A stretch of 64,000 nt of DNA from Micromonospora sp. FIMYZ51 (lineage in GTDB: Bacteria; Actinomycetota; Actinomycetes; Mycobacteriales; Micromonosporaceae): assembly GCF_038246755.1 (NCBI RefSeq), contig NZ_CP134706.1, forward strand, positions 186,001 through 250,000. The letters are read 5' to 3'. The notes under the pieces were generated by a model. That model ran no database searches. It was not told the origin of the DNA and saw only the letters and a program-made list of their open reading frames with translations. The position numbers and the translations under genes were made by a program. Below are positions 9,984 through 17,854 of this stretch, piece after piece. Numbering within the stretch: position 1 is the first letter of the stretch; each line of letters begins with the position of its first letter.

Positions 9984-11120
9984 ATGGCTGCGCGGGGACG
10001 GTCGTTGCGCGGGATGCGGGGCCTGGCCACCGTCCCGTCGTACGTCGTAATGCAGCCGACCACCCTTTGCAATCTCGACTGCGCGTACTGCTACCTGCCG
10101 TTTCGCGCGGTGGACCGGCGGATGCCGGTCGAGGTGGCCGAGGCGGTGGCGGGCTCGGTGAACCGGTGGGCGGCGTCGGGGCGGTTCTCGGTGGTCTGGC
10201 ACGGTGGCGAGCCGTTGGCCGCCGGACGCGAGCACCTGGCAGCGCTGATGGCACCGTTCGGCCCCGGGTTGGAGCATCACGTCCAGACCAACGCGACGCT
10301 GATCGACGACGCGTGGTGCGAGTTCTTCGTGGCCCACCGGATGCGGGTCAGCGTGAGCGTGGACGGTCCTCGGGAGCGCAACGGCGACCGGGTGAGCCGG
10401 TCCGGCCGGCCCGCGTACGACCGGATCGTCCGTGGTGTGGCGGCGCTGCGCCGGCACGGGGTGCCGTTCTCGGCGCTCGCGGTGGTGAACGACCCGGCAC
10501 CCGGCCGGGCGCGGGAACTCTACGAGTACTGCCTCGACCTCGGCTGCGAGGTGCTCGGCGTGAACATCGAGGAGACCGAGGGCGTCAACGTACGTGACAA
10601 TTCCCACGATGCCGCCGCGGTGACCGGCTTCTGGGCCGAACTGGTCGCGGCCTGGCGGCGTGACCCCCGGATCCACCTGCGGGAGGTCGAGTGGTCACTG
10701 CGGTACGCCGCAGCGGTGCTGGACGGCACCGCTGACCAACTGCTGCCCGGTCAGCTCGACCCGATCCCGACCGTGGCGTACGACGGCTCGGTCGTGGTGC
10801 TGTCGCCCGAGTTGGCCGGCTTCTCCGATCCCCGCTACGGCGACTTCACCAGCGGGAACGTGCTCACCACCCCGTTGCACACGATCCTCGCCGACGCGGC
10901 GGCGGGTACGCCGTGGGTCGGCGAGTTCGTGACCGGGGTGGAGGCGTGCCGATCGTCCTGCCCGTACTTCGGCTTCTGCGGTGGCGGCCACGCGGCCAAC
11001 CGCTACTTCGAGCTGGGGCGTTTTGACGGTACGGAGACCGAGCATTGCCGTAACAGCAAGATCCGCTTATTGGAGGGAGTGTTGGAGCATGCCCGAGACC
11101 ACCAGTCACCGGGAGCCTGA
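9984..11120 (+). CDS. amcB: Radical SAM/SPASM peptide maturase, AmcB-like (three-residue cyclophane forming)
   Basis: ATG 9984 is chosen because AGAGGAGG lies 5 nt upstream; the frame is open for 132 nt before it. The 378-aa enzyme has the radical SAM cluster motif CNLDCAYC (CX3CX2C, Cys29/33/36) and WHGGEPL. A C-terminal SPASM-type cysteine array (CRSSCPYFGFCGGG, then HC) would hold auxiliary Fe-S clusters. It overlaps by 32 nt a precursor gene carrying aromatic-X-Asn triplets. This fits the maturases I recall as AmcB, which join an aromatic ring carbon to the beta-carbon of a residue two positions on. A TTCACC-18 nt-TAGCCT promoter-like pair lies at 9875-9904. The family assignment is from motifs and context only. 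Confidence 0.8.
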   Translation: MAARGRSLRGMRGLATVPSYVVMQPTTLCNLDCAYCYLPFRAVDRRMPVEVAEAVAGSVNRWAASGRFSVVWHGGEPLAAGREHLAALMAPFGPGLEHHVQTNATLIDDAWCEFFVAHRMRVSVSVDGPRERNGDRVSRSGRPAYDRIVRGVAALRRHGVPFSALAVVNDPAPGRARELYEYCLDLGCEVLGVNIEETEGVNVRDNSHDAAAVTGFWAELVAAWRRDPRIHLREVEWSLRYAAAVLDGTADQLLPGQLDPIPTVAYDGSVVVLSPELAGFSDPRYGDFTSGNVLTTPLHTILADAAAGTPWVGEFVTGVEACRSSCPYFGFCGGGHAANRYFELGRFDGTETEHCRNSKIRLLEGVLEHARDHQSPGA

Positions 11121-11325
11121 GTGCGGAACGGAGGGCGGACCCGACCGGGTCGCCGACCGGGTCCGTGCGGCCGCCACCGGGCTCACCGCCCTACTCCAGG
11201 AGGCCGAGGTCGCCCGCCAGTTACGAGCGGAGGTGGCGGGTGGCGACGGCGCCAGCGCGGTCTGCGCCTGGAACCACTTCGAGAACATCCCGACGTTCTA
11301 CAACTGGAACAACCGGCCCCGTTGA
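11089..11325 (+). CDS. amcA: AmcA-like multiple-cyclophane RiPP precursor peptide
   Basis: This 78-aa gene starts at an ATG preceded by GGAGGGAGTGTTGGAG and lies 32 nt inside the 3' end of the maturase gene. The first 55 or so residues are a hydrophilic, helical-looking leader (for example RAAATGLTALLQEAEVARQL). The last 20 are a core with the motifs W61-N-H63, F64-E-N66, F70-Y-N72 and W73-N-N75. Aromatic-X-Asn triplets are the usual crosslink sites of three-residue cyclophane (triceptide) enzymes. No dedicated protease, transporter or tailoring enzyme is adjacent, so export and leader removal are unexplained. A hairpin follows the stop after 18 nt. Confidence 0.8.
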   Translation: MPETTSHREPECGTEGGPDRVADRVRAAATGLTALLQEAEVARQLRAEVAGGDGASAVCAWNHFENIPTFYNWNNRPR

Positions 11326-11343
11326 CGCCGGCCGGAACCAGGA

Positions 11344-11384
11344 GCCTGCCACGCGTCCGGAGCATCGCACCGGGCGTGGCAGGC
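11344..11384 (+). terminator. Hairpin directly after the RiPP precursor gene
   Basis: The arms GCCTGCCACGC (11344-11354) and GCGTGGCAGGC (11374-11384) form a perfect 11-bp stem with a 19-nt loop, starting 18 nt after the stop codon of the precursor. Confidence 0.65.
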
Positions 11385-11429
11385 CCTCGGGTCGTCGGGT
11401 GGTACGCCGCCGCAGAGCGGGCACATACG

Positions 11430-11458
11430 TGAGCACGCGGGGAGTTACCGCGTGCTCA
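11430..11458. terminator. Hairpin between convergent RiPP and DUF3073 genes
   Basis: The arms TGAGCACGCGG (11430-11440) and CCGCGTGCTCA (11448-11458) are perfectly complementary with a 7-nt loop. It lies 14 nt beyond the DUF3073 stop, so it probably ends that leftward transcript and backs up the rightward one. Confidence 0.8.
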
Positions 11459-11472
11459 GATGTGACCGGGGG

Positions 11473-11685
11473 TCAACGGGTCGGACGGACCCAGGTGTCT
11501 GGGTCGTCCTCGGCATGGTCCTCGTCATCGTCGACGTACTCTTTGTAGTCGTCGTCGAAGTTGCGGTCCGACTTGCCGCTGCCGCCGAGTTCTCGCTGCA
11601 AGGCGGCGAGGTCGGTGTTCGGGGAGTGATACTTCAACTCCCGGGCCACCTTTGTCTGCTTGGCCTTAGCACGGCCGCGCCCCAT
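11473..11685 (-). CDS. DUF3073 family protein
   Basis: ATG 11685 begins the conserved MGRGRAKAKQTKVARELKYH segment that defines this small actinobacterial family; upstream codons in the frame look non-conserved. The 70-aa product is basic at the N terminus (likely nucleic-acid contacting) and strongly acidic afterwards (DDDYKEYVDDDEDHAEDD). Function is unknown. The gene is normally found between purM and the bldC region, which is also its position here apart from the intervening RiPP cassette. Confidence 0.9.
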   Translation of the reverse strand: MGRGRAKAKQTKVARELKYHSPNTDLAALQRELGGSGKSDRNFDDDYKEYVDDDEDHAEDDPDTWVRPTR

Positions 11686-12163
11686 GGCTCGACCCCCTCG
11701 CACAGAATGCGGGGCAGCCCGAAGGCGGGCCCCGATGACGTCAGGCATCTCTCGTGGCTCTTACGGTACATGGGGATGCCACCGTTCGGCACCTCGGGTT
11801 ACCGTCGACCGCTGCCGCGCGTTGCGCTCGGACGGTCGTCACCGATTGTACCCGGTAAGGAGCGATGCCGGGAACGGTCGTGACACCGGGGCGAAGGACC
11901 CGAAAGCGGCACATTCTCATCTTAGGTCTGCGGGGTCGCCGAGGGCGGCAGCAATCGTCCGCCCTCGGCGGTTCGTCCGCGATGAGTTGGCTGCCCCACC
12001 GGTTCGGCCGTCTGGCGCTCTGGCGGGTCTGCCCGCACGCTGGGCCTGACCCACATGATGGGTCTTGGTCCGCATGTCGAGTCTGGCGATTCCGATGATC
12101 TGGCCCGCCGGGCGGGCGGGTCTGGTCGGGGTCCGGGGGTTGGCGCGCTGCCCCGGTGGACCG
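11686..12163. other. Gene-free stretch between DUF3073 and valine dehydrogenase
   Basis: These 478 bp hold the DUF3073 promoter region and the 3' flank of the dehydrogenase gene. The only clear structure is the hairpin at 11937-11970. Open frames here have no conserved look or good start signal. Confidence 0.5.
11937..11970 (-). terminator. 12-bp hairpin downstream of the dehydrogenase gene
   Basis: The arms CGCCGAGGGCGG (11937-11948) and CCGCCCTCGGCG (11959-11970) form a perfect stem with a 10-nt loop. It is about 190 nt after the dehydrogenase stop, so it may also be a cruciform or another signal. Confidence 0.5.
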
Positions 12164-13246
12164 TCAGCGCAGGTGGATGGTGCGCAGCCGGCCAATGTCC
12201 GCCATCCGGCGCTCGGCCAGCCGGTCAGCGGCCACGGCCGGCGGAACGCCGTCGGTGTCGGCGAGCCGGAGGATCTCCCGCGTGGTGTCGTAGATCCCGG
12301 TTGCCCGCAGCTTGGCCCGCTCGAAGTCGAAGCCCTCGATCTCGTCCGCGACCTGGATCACGCCACCGGCGTTCACCACGTAGTCCGGCGCGTAGAGGAT
12401 GCCCCGGTCGGCGAGCAGCTTCTCGACACCCGGGTGGGCGAGCTGGTTGTTTGCCGCCCCGGCGATCACCTTCGCGCGCAGCACCGCCACCGTGTCGTCG
12501 TTCAACGCGCCGCCGAGGGCGCACGGGGCGTACACGTCGATGTCGGCAGCCACCAGCGTGGCCGGGTCGTCGACGAGGGTCACCTGCGGGTGGGTGGTCC
12601 GGGCCCACTCCAGCGCCCGCGGGTTCACGTCGGTCGCGACCACCTCGGCGCCGTCGTCGAGCAGGTGACCGAGGAGGTACTTGCCGACCTTGCCCAGCCC
12701 GGCGAGACCGACCCGCTTGCCGTGCAGGGTCGGTACGCCCCAGACGTGCTCGGCCGCCGCCCGCATCCCCTGGAACACGCCCCAGGCGGTGAGGACCGAG
12801 GAGTCTCCCGCCCCACCGTGCTCCACACTGCGGCCGGTGACGTACCGGGTCTCGCGGGCGATCACGTCCATGTCCGACACGTAGGTGCCGACGTCGCAGG
12901 CGGTGTAGTACCGGCCGCCCAACGACTGCACGAAGCGGCCGTACGCCCGCAGCAGCGCCTCGCTCTTGATCTGCTCCGGGTCGCCCCAGATCACCGCCTT
13001 GCCGCCGCCCAGGTCCAGGCCGGCGAGGGCGTTCTTGTACGCCATGCCACGGGAGAGGTCGAGTACGTCGGCGAGGGCGGCCTCCTCGCTGTCGTACGGG
13101 TAGAAGCGGGTGCCGCCGAGCGCGGGGCCCAGCGCGGTGGAGTAGATGCCGATGATCGCTTTCAGGCCGGTCTGCCTGTCCTGGCAGAACACGACCTGCT
13201 CGTGGCCCATGGCCTCGGGATCGTCCGTGGTGGCGAATACGCCCAT
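12164..13246 (-). CDS. vdh: Glu/Leu/Phe/Val dehydrogenase (valine/leucine dehydrogenase type)
   Basis: NAD-dependent oxidative deamination of branched-chain amino acids to 2-oxo acids, the entry step for branched acyl-CoA starter and extender units in actinomycetes. The ATG has AGGAG upstream (AGGAGCCAGTC). The 360-aa product shows the catalytic lysine region [19 protein letters not shown], the Rossmann motif [12 protein letters not shown] near residue 185, and [11 protein letters not shown] with [12 protein letters not shown]. The length and position next to the bldC region match the Streptomyces valine dehydrogenase as I recall it; leucine dehydrogenase activity cannot be excluded from sequence alone. 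Confidence 0.9.
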   Translation of the reverse strand: MGVFATTDDPEAMGHEQVVFCQDRQTGLKAIIGIYSTALGPALGGTRFYPYDSEEAALADVLDLSRGMAYKNALAGLDLGGGKAVIWGDPEQIKSEALLRAYGRFVQSLGGRYYTACDVGTYVSDMDVIARETRYVTGRSVEHGGAGDSSVLTAWGVFQGMRAAAEHVWGVPTLHGKRVGLAGLGKVGKYLLGHLLDDGAEVVATDVNPRALEWARTTHPQVTLVDDPATLVAADIDVYAPCALGGALNDDTVAVLRAKVIAGAANNQLAHPGVEKLLADRGILYAPDYVVNAGGVIQVADEIEGFDFERAKLRATGIYDTTREILRLADTDGVPPAVAADRLAERRMADIGRLRTIHLR

Positions 13247-13587
13247 GACTGGCTCCTGGTGTCGGCGGGCGTCCTTGTGGGACGCGGACCTGGTCTGCGC
13301 CGGCGGGGATGTTGCCGGTGTTGCGAGCCTAGTATCGGTCGCCGCTGTTCGGCCTCCGCCGACAGCACCGTCCCGTCCTGCGGGCAGCCCGCCGGCCCGG
13401 TCAGCGTTGGCCCGCCTCGGTTGCCGGCCGGCGTCGGCTGCGCTGCGGTCGCCGGTCGCCGGTCGGCATCAGCTGCGCTGCGGTCGCCGCGCCGGTCGCC
13501 GGTCGGCGCTGCGGTCCTGCCCGGCCTCCGTCGTCCATTGATGACGCCGAGCAACGCTCGGCTTGCGGTTCGTGGGAGGATCGCGCC
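13247..13587. repeat. Gene-free region with a degenerate direct duplication
   Basis: This 341-bp spacer between divergent genes holds the dehydrogenase promoter area. The 18-mer GCTGCGCTGCGGTCGCCG occurs at 13437-13454 and 13472-13489. Each copy is followed within a few bases by the same 17-mer GCCGGTCGCCGGTCGGC (13451-13467 and 13491-13507), so about 35 bp is duplicated in tandem. Confidence 0.6.
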
Positions 13588-14427
13588 GTGCCGTCGCTCT
13601 TCGCTTCATACCTGCGCGTGTACGAACCGCTGACCGCCTTCGACCGGGATCGTCAGTCGTACTGGCGGCGCTACGTCGAGCAGGGGCGGGCAGTGGCACC
13701 GGTGGAAGGCCCCGGCCGACAACTGAGCTCGGTGATCGAGGCGCTCGGCGCCGGCTGGACCCGGTTGCCCGACCTGCCGGAGGAGGCGTACGTCCTGGAG
13801 ACGGACGAGACCCTGCTGGTCTGTCCGTGGAACCTGCGTATCCGGGTGGCCGAGGCGGCGTTGAGCGCGCGGGACGGGGTTCCTCCGGTGCTGGCCGACG
13901 CGTTCGTTCCGCCGGTGCTGGCCGGCCAGGCCAAAGCGGTGGTGGAGGACTGGCGCAGCGGAGCCCGGGTGCTGGAGCACGGGGTGCCGCGGGTGCACGA
14001 GCAGATCGCGACCTGGGGCGTACCGCTGCGTTGGTTCGTGCTGTTCGAGGCGGAGGAGCGGCATCACGTCACCGCGCCGGACCGGCGTGCGCTGCGGTTC
14101 CGGACGGAGATCTCCAAGGCCCGGCGGCGCTCGTCCCGGGCGTTGTCGGTGTTGCGCAAGTCGGTCGGTGACGCGCCGATCACCGAGGCGGTCGAGGAGG
14201 CCGCCCGGTGGCTGGAGGAGTTCCACCCACGTTCCGTGGTCGAGTTGGACTACGGCGGGCTGGTCGAGTTGCTCTCGGACGAGACGCTCGCGGCCGACGA
14301 CTCGCCGGAACTGGTCGCGGCAGGGCTGGCCGGCCTTTCCCGGGGCGAGGCGGAGGAAGCCTCCGCCGCGTACGACAAGTTGGTCGCCCGCTGGCGGGCG
14401 GTGCAACTGCTGGAGCGTTGCAACTAG
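13588..14427 (+). CDS. Conserved hypothetical protein upstream of bldC
   Basis: The GTG has GGGAGGA 7 nt upstream. The 279-aa product has no signal peptide or membrane segment. It begins PSLFASYLRVYEPLTAFDRD and has a central VRWFVLFEAEERH-like stretch (PLRWFVLFEAEERH) and C-terminal helices rich in Glu/Ala. I recognise it only as the conserved actinobacterial protein that commonly lies between the valine dehydrogenase gene and bldC. No catalytic motif is evident and no function is proposed. Confidence 0.75.
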   Translation: MPSLFASYLRVYEPLTAFDRDRQSYWRRYVEQGRAVAPVEGPGRQLSSVIEALGAGWTRLPDLPEEAYVLETDETLLVCPWNLRIRVAEAALSARDGVPPVLADAFVPPVLAGQAKAVVEDWRSGARVLEHGVPRVHEQIATWGVPLRWFVLFEAEERHHVTAPDRRALRFRTEISKARRRSSRALSVLRKSVGDAPITEAVEEAARWLEEFHPRSVVELDYGGLVELLSDETLAADDSPELVAAGLAGLSRGEAEEASAAYDKLVARWRAVQLLERCN

Positions 14428-14865
14428 CGGTCGCGTCCGGCTCGCGGTAAGGGCCGGCGGTCCGCAGTCGCTGCGGCACCGGCGAGCGCAGCCGGACAAC
14501 TCCCCGGAGGGTGTCCGGCGGGTAGGTGGCCGGGGCGCTGCGTCACCTCCAGGCCATGACCGTTTGCCGGTCGTGGGGCTGGCCGCGACAAACGGTGCCG
14601 GACGCGAGACTGGCCCTCGTTTGCCCCTGTTCAGGGCCGTAACGCGAGGAAAGCTCGTAGTTTACGCATCACGAACCGTGATCATGAGTCCGAATAAGGT
14701 GGTTTCTGGGGTGTAAAAGTCGCATAAATCGGGCATGGTTCATCCGTCCGTCTAGGGACGTTCGGCCGTTCGGCCCATGTCGGACATCGGGGACTAGCCG
14801 GACCATGGGAGACGCGTCGGCCGGCGGGACCCCGGCCGATGTCTATACATGTGGAGGAGTGACCG
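14428..14865. promoter_or_regulatory. Long upstream region of bldC
   Basis: This 438-bp non-coding region contains an unusually AT-rich patch at about 14656-14745, with the inverted repeat ATCACG-AAC-CGTGAT and runs such as GTAAAAG. A long regulatory leader fits a developmental regulator gene, but I cannot place the transcription start. Confidence 0.4.
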
Positions 14866-15075
14866 ATGGCATCGCGAACGCACGAACCAGAGCCGCTACT
14901 TACACCGGCCGAGGTAGCGTCGATGTTCCGTGTCGACCCGAAGACGGTGACCCGTTGGGCGAAGGCTGGCAAGCTCAGCGCCATCCGGACCCTCGGCGGC
15001 CACCGCCGCTACCGGGAGTCGGAGGTCAGGGCGTTGTTGCAGGGGCAGATCCCGCAGCAGCGCCAGGGCGACTGA
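14866..15075 (+). CDS. bldC: Developmental regulator BldC (MerR-like wHTH)
   Basis: The 69-aa protein is a minimal MerR-type winged helix without effector domain: LLTPAEVASMFRVDPKTVTRWAKAGKL forms the HTH, and SAIRTLGGHRRYRESEVRALL the wing. This is near-identical in layout to Streptomyces BldC, which binds DNA cooperatively as head-to-tail oligomers and controls the timing of development and secondary metabolism. The ATG has GGAGG upstream (GTGGAGGAGTGACCG). It is transcribed alone and ends at a strong hairpin. Confidence 0.95.
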   Translation: MASRTHEPEPLLTPAEVASMFRVDPKTVTRWAKAGKLSAIRTLGGHRRYRESEVRALLQGQIPQQRQGD

Positions 15076-15099
15076 CCGGCTGGCGGCATAGCAGACTTC

Positions 15100-15133
15100 A
15101 CGAAGGGCGGCGGATCCATCCGCTGCCCTTCGT
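15100..15133. terminator. Bidirectional hairpin between bldC and the PPOX-fold gene
   Basis: ACGAAGGGC (15100-15108) pairs with GCCCTTCGT (15125-15133). The stem continues through a G-T pair into GCGGAT/ATCCGC, giving about 16 bp. It touches the stop codon of the convergent gene. Confidence 0.85.
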
Positions 15134-15549
15134 CATGCTTCCGGCCGCCGCAGAGCTGGCCGTTCCTCCTGTTCGGTCAGCTCGATCCGGATCCCCACCG
15201 TGCCGCCCTCGCCCCGGCGCAGCCGGCTGCCGAGCAGCGTCAGCCGGCCGATCACCCGGTACTTCTGCTTGATCAGGCCACGGATCCGGTTGGTCGCCCC
15301 GGGGTCGTAGAGACTCGCGCGGGCCGGCACCGCCGCACCGTGCGGCCGACCGCGTACGTCACACGGCGCCACCGTGACCTCTCCGCTGCGCCGGATCCGC
15401 TTCACCTTGCCCGCGTCGGCTGCCGACCAGACCGCCAGGGCATCACCGTCGCGCACCGCCCAGACCGGGGTCGGCACTGCCCGGCCGTCCTTGCGGAAGG
15501 TCGTGAGGAGAACGTATTTCTCCGCTGCGAGGCGGTCCAACGTGGTCAC
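15133..15549 (-). CDS. PPOX-class F420-dependent oxidoreductase
   Basis: The GTG at 15549 begins TTLDRLAAEKYVLLTTFRKDG, the typical first strand region of this split beta-barrel family, and gives 138 aa; the frame is open upstream but unconserved. TPVWAVRDGDALAVWS and AGKVKRIRRSGEVTVAPCDVRG are characteristic. The family includes FMN and F420 binders; F420 is the likely cofactor in actinomycetes but is inferred. The TATCCT hexamer 6 nt upstream suggests a leaderless mRNA. It is divergent from the methyltransferase gene. Confidence 0.85.
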   Translation of the reverse strand: MTTLDRLAAEKYVLLTTFRKDGRAVPTPVWAVRDGDALAVWSAADAGKVKRIRRSGEVTVAPCDVRGRPHGAAVPARASLYDPGATNRIRGLIKQKYRVIGRLTLLGSRLRRGEGGTVGIRIELTEQEERPALRRPEA

Positions 15550-15555
15550 CTGCCC

Positions 15556-15561
15556 AGGATA
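15556..15561 (-). promoter_or_regulatory. -10-like hexamer TATCCT, leaderless start at 15549
   Basis: On the minus strand TATCCT is followed by 6 nt and then the GTG start. It is about 30 bp from the divergent hexamer at 15591. Confidence 0.45.
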
Positions 15562-15590
15562 CGGGCGCAGTCGTGAACCGGACAGCCGGA

Positions 15591-15596
15591 TAGCGT
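15591..15596 (+). promoter_or_regulatory. -10-like hexamer TAGCGT, leaderless start at 15603
   Basis: TAGCGT, then 6 nt, then the GTG of the methyltransferase. No Shine-Dalgarno is present. Confidence 0.45.
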
Positions 15597-15602
15597 GGCA
15601 TC

Positions 15603-16382
15603 GTGACGGGAGAACCACGGATCGGTGACGTCTTCGGGGAACTGCTGCGCGACGCGTTGGCCGTGGCCACCGGGGTCGGTCCCCGACCACTGGCCGGCGG
15701 ACGTCTGCCCCGCCCGGTCATCGAGATCATCGAGCGGGACGACGGGTTGATCAACGGTGCGCCGGCCGCGCACTACCTCGATGAGCCGCCGGACTGGCAA
15801 CCGCACGACCACCGGGCGGTGGACCGGGTACGCGGCAGCACGCTGGACATCGGCGTCGGCGCCGGGCGGATCGCGCTGCGGCTACAGGAGCGCGGCGTAC
15901 CGGTGACCGGGCTGGACGTCTCACCCGGGGCGCTTGAGGTATGTCGTCGCCGGGGCGTACGCGACCTGGTGCCGGGCACGGTCGACGAGCACGCCGAGAG
16001 CGGGCGGCGCTACGACACCTTCCTGCTGCTCGGCAACAACCTCGGCCTGCTTGAGGGGCGGGAACGCGCGCCCGCTTTCCTGGCCGCCCTGGCGGCGATG
16101 GCCCGACCGGGGGCGCAGGTGATCGCGCACGGCACGAATCCGTACGGCACCCGCGACCCGGTGCACACCGGCTACCACGAGTACAACCGCCGGCGGGGGC
16201 GGCTCGGCGGGCAGCTGCGGCTGCGGCTGCGCTATCGCGAGCTGAGTACGCCCTGGTTCGACTACCTGGTCTGCTCGCCCGACGAACTGGCCGACCTGGT
16301 ACGCGGCTCCGCCTGGCGACTGGTGGACGTGGACGACCGGGACGCCCCGTACTACCTGGCCACCCTCCAACTGCCCGGCTGA
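15603..16382 (+). CDS. Class I SAM-dependent methyltransferase
   Basis: The 259-aa product has the Rossmann SAM motif LDIGVGAGRIALRL around residues 82-95. It is followed by the acidic post-II residue in VTGLDVSPGALEV and the motif IV-like YDTFLLLGNNLGLLEG. The substrate is unknown; nothing adjacent indicates a pathway. It probably initiates leaderlessly from the GTG. Its stop is 29 bp before a dispersed repeat copy. Confidence 0.8.
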   Translation: MTGEPRIGDVFGELLRDALAVATGVGPRPLAGGRLPRPVIEIIERDDGLINGAPAAHYLDEPPDWQPHDHRAVDRVRGSTLDIGVGAGRIALRLQERGVPVTGLDVSPGALEVCRRRGVRDLVPGTVDEHAESGRRYDTFLLLGNNLGLLEGRERAPAFLAALAAMARPGAQVIAHGTNPYGTRDPVHTGYHEYNRRRGRLGGQLRLRLRYRELSTPWFDYLVCSPDELADLVRGSAWRLVDVDDRDAPYYLATLQLPG

Positions 16383-16411
16383 CCTCCGCCGTCGGGTGGG
16401 CGCGGGGCGCA

Positions 16412-16467
16412 GATGTTAAGCGGGGCCCCCTGCTATACCGGAGGCGTTAACAAGGGGCCCTTCCTTA
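16412..16467. repeat. Dispersed intergenic repeat, copy A
   Basis: About 56 bp with two short palindromic modules, GGGGCCCC and GTTAAC-AAGGGGCCCTT. The 26-bp right part (16442-16467) is identical, in reverse complement, to 43626-43651, and the left part is similar. It lies between convergent genes. Confidence 0.85.
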
Positions 16468-16471
16468 CATC

Positions 16472-16768
16472 TCAGACGGAGATGGTGGGGGGGAGTTGCT
16501 CCGGGGGGAGGCCGCCATCGCCGTCGACGACCTCGTCCGGCTGGCCGTCCTCGTCGATGTCGACCATCGTGACGTCCACCTTGCCGTCGCCGTCGGTGTC
16601 GAACTGGAACAGGTCGGCCTTGCCGTCGCCGTCGGTGTCCACCACCCACACGTCGGTGCGACCGTCGTTGTTGGTGTCGGCACGTAGCAGTTCGACGCGC
16701 TCGTCACCGCGCGTCTCGACGGTCTCCTCGGTACCCGCGCCGCCCGCGGTCTCCGGTGCCTGGCTCAT
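16472..16768 (-). CDS. Small EF-hand-like / calcium-loop repeat protein
   Basis: ATG 16768 is favoured by AAGGGAAGGA 7 nt upstream and gives 98 aa. After an acidic Gly/Thr/Glu-rich N terminus come four or more consecutive Asp-rich loops of the form DTNNDGRTDVW, DTDGDGKADLF, DTDGDGKVDVT and DIDEDGQPDEV, spaced 13-15 residues apart. These resemble dockerin/EF-hand calcium-binding loops without the flanking helices. There is no signal peptide, so a cytosolic calcium-binding role is suggested only by the loops. Its 3' end abuts the dispersed repeat. Confidence 0.75.
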   Translation of the reverse strand: MSQAPETAGGAGTEETVETRGDERVELLRADTNNDGRTDVWVVDTDGDGKADLFQFDTDGDGKVDVTMVDIDEDGQPDEVVDGDGGLPPEQLPPTISV

Positions 16769-16960
16769 CTGTTCGTCCTTCCCTTGGTTGTCGGCGATCA
16801 TTACCCGGCCCCGCCCGCCCCCACGCCTGGGCCGTGACCGGTGCTGCATAGGGTCGCACCATGACTGAGCGGAGCGTACGGGCTGGTTCCGGCGTGGCGG
16901 CGACCCCGCGTGCCGACGGCGTCAGCGAACGGGAAATCGTCACTGTGCGGTGGTGTTCTG

Positions 16961-17854
16961 ATGACTGAGCGGTTCGTGGTGGTCGGGGCGGGCACGATGG
17001 GCCTCGGTATCGGGTACGTGGCGGCGGACGCCGGCCACCTGGTGGAACTGGTGGAGCTGGACCGGGCGCGCGGCGACGCGGCGATGGAACGCCTCGCGCG
17101 GTTGTGGGATCGGGCCGTGGAACGCGGCAAGCTGACCGCCGAGCAGGCCGCAGCCAACCGGGAGCGGGTCACCCTGCGGGCGGGGCTCGCCGAGGTGGCG
17201 GCGGAACCGGATGTGATCGTGGAGGCCGTGCCGGAGCGGCTCGACCTGAAACGCGCGGTACTTGCCGAGGCGGAGGCGCTGCACCCGGCCCTGCTCGGCA
17301 GCAACACCTCAAGCATCCCCATCACCCAACTTGCCGAGGGATTGGCCCGACCGGACCGCTTCTGCGGGCTGCACTTCTTCAACCCGGTCTGGGCCATGGT
17401 GCTGCTGGAGATCGTGGTCGGCCCGGCCACCGCCGCCGAGACCACCACTGCGGCCGTCGCGCTCGCCGGCCGGCTGGGCAAGGACCCCGTCGTGGTACGC
17501 GACCTGCCCGGCTTCGCCACGTCGCGGCTCGGGGTGACCCTCGGGCTGGAGGCGATCCGGATGGTCGCCGACGGGGTGGCCAGCCCGGCCGACATCGACA
17601 AGGCGATGGCGCTCGGCTACCGGCACCCGGTCGGGCCGCTGGAACTGACCGACCTGGTCGGCCTGGACGTCCGCCTCGACATCGCCCGTACCCTCCAGGC
17701 CGCGTACGGGGAGCGGTTCGCTCCGCCGCCGCTGCTTGTGGAGATGGTTGCCGCCGGCCGGTTGGGCAAGAAGTCCGGCCAGGGCTTCTATCACTGGGCC
17801 GACGGGGTCCGTTCGGGCGGCACCGAGCTGCCCGGGTCGGCGGCGACGCGATGA
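16961..17854 (+). CDS. 3-hydroxyacyl-CoA dehydrogenase
   Basis: NAD-dependent oxidation of 3-hydroxyacyl-CoA in fatty acid beta-oxidation or butyryl-CoA metabolism. ATG 16961 starts directly at the Rossmann motif ([19 protein letters not shown]) and gives 297 aa. The catalytic His lies in [12 protein letters not shown]. The C-terminal dimerisation domain carries [19 protein letters not shown] and KSGQGFYHW. The stop overlaps the ATG of the enoyl-CoA hydratase gene (ATGA), so the two are translationally coupled. Confidence 0.9.
   Translation: MTERFVVVGAGTMGLGIGYVAADAGHLVELVELDRARGDAAMERLARLWDRAVERGKLTAEQAAANRERVTLRAGLAEVAAEPDVIVEAVPERLDLKRAVLAEAEALHPALLGSNTSSIPITQLAEGLARPDRFCGLHFFNPVWAMVLLEIVVGPATAAETTTAAVALAGRLGKDPVVVRDLPGFATSRLGVTLGLEAIRMVADGVASPADIDKAMALGYRHPVGPLELTDLVGLDVRLDIARTLQAAYGERFAPPPLLVEMVAAGRLGKKSGQGFYHWADGVRSGGTELPGSAATR

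Noticed and set aside
11917..12195. 92-codon minus-strand frame downstream of the dehydrogenase
   Set aside because: It overlaps the dehydrogenase end in another frame, is crossed by a hairpin, and has no ribosome binding site or recognisable protein.
14428..14865. Riboswitch upstream of bldC
   Set aside because: No recognisable aptamer core; only an AT-rich patch and a short inverted repeat are visible.
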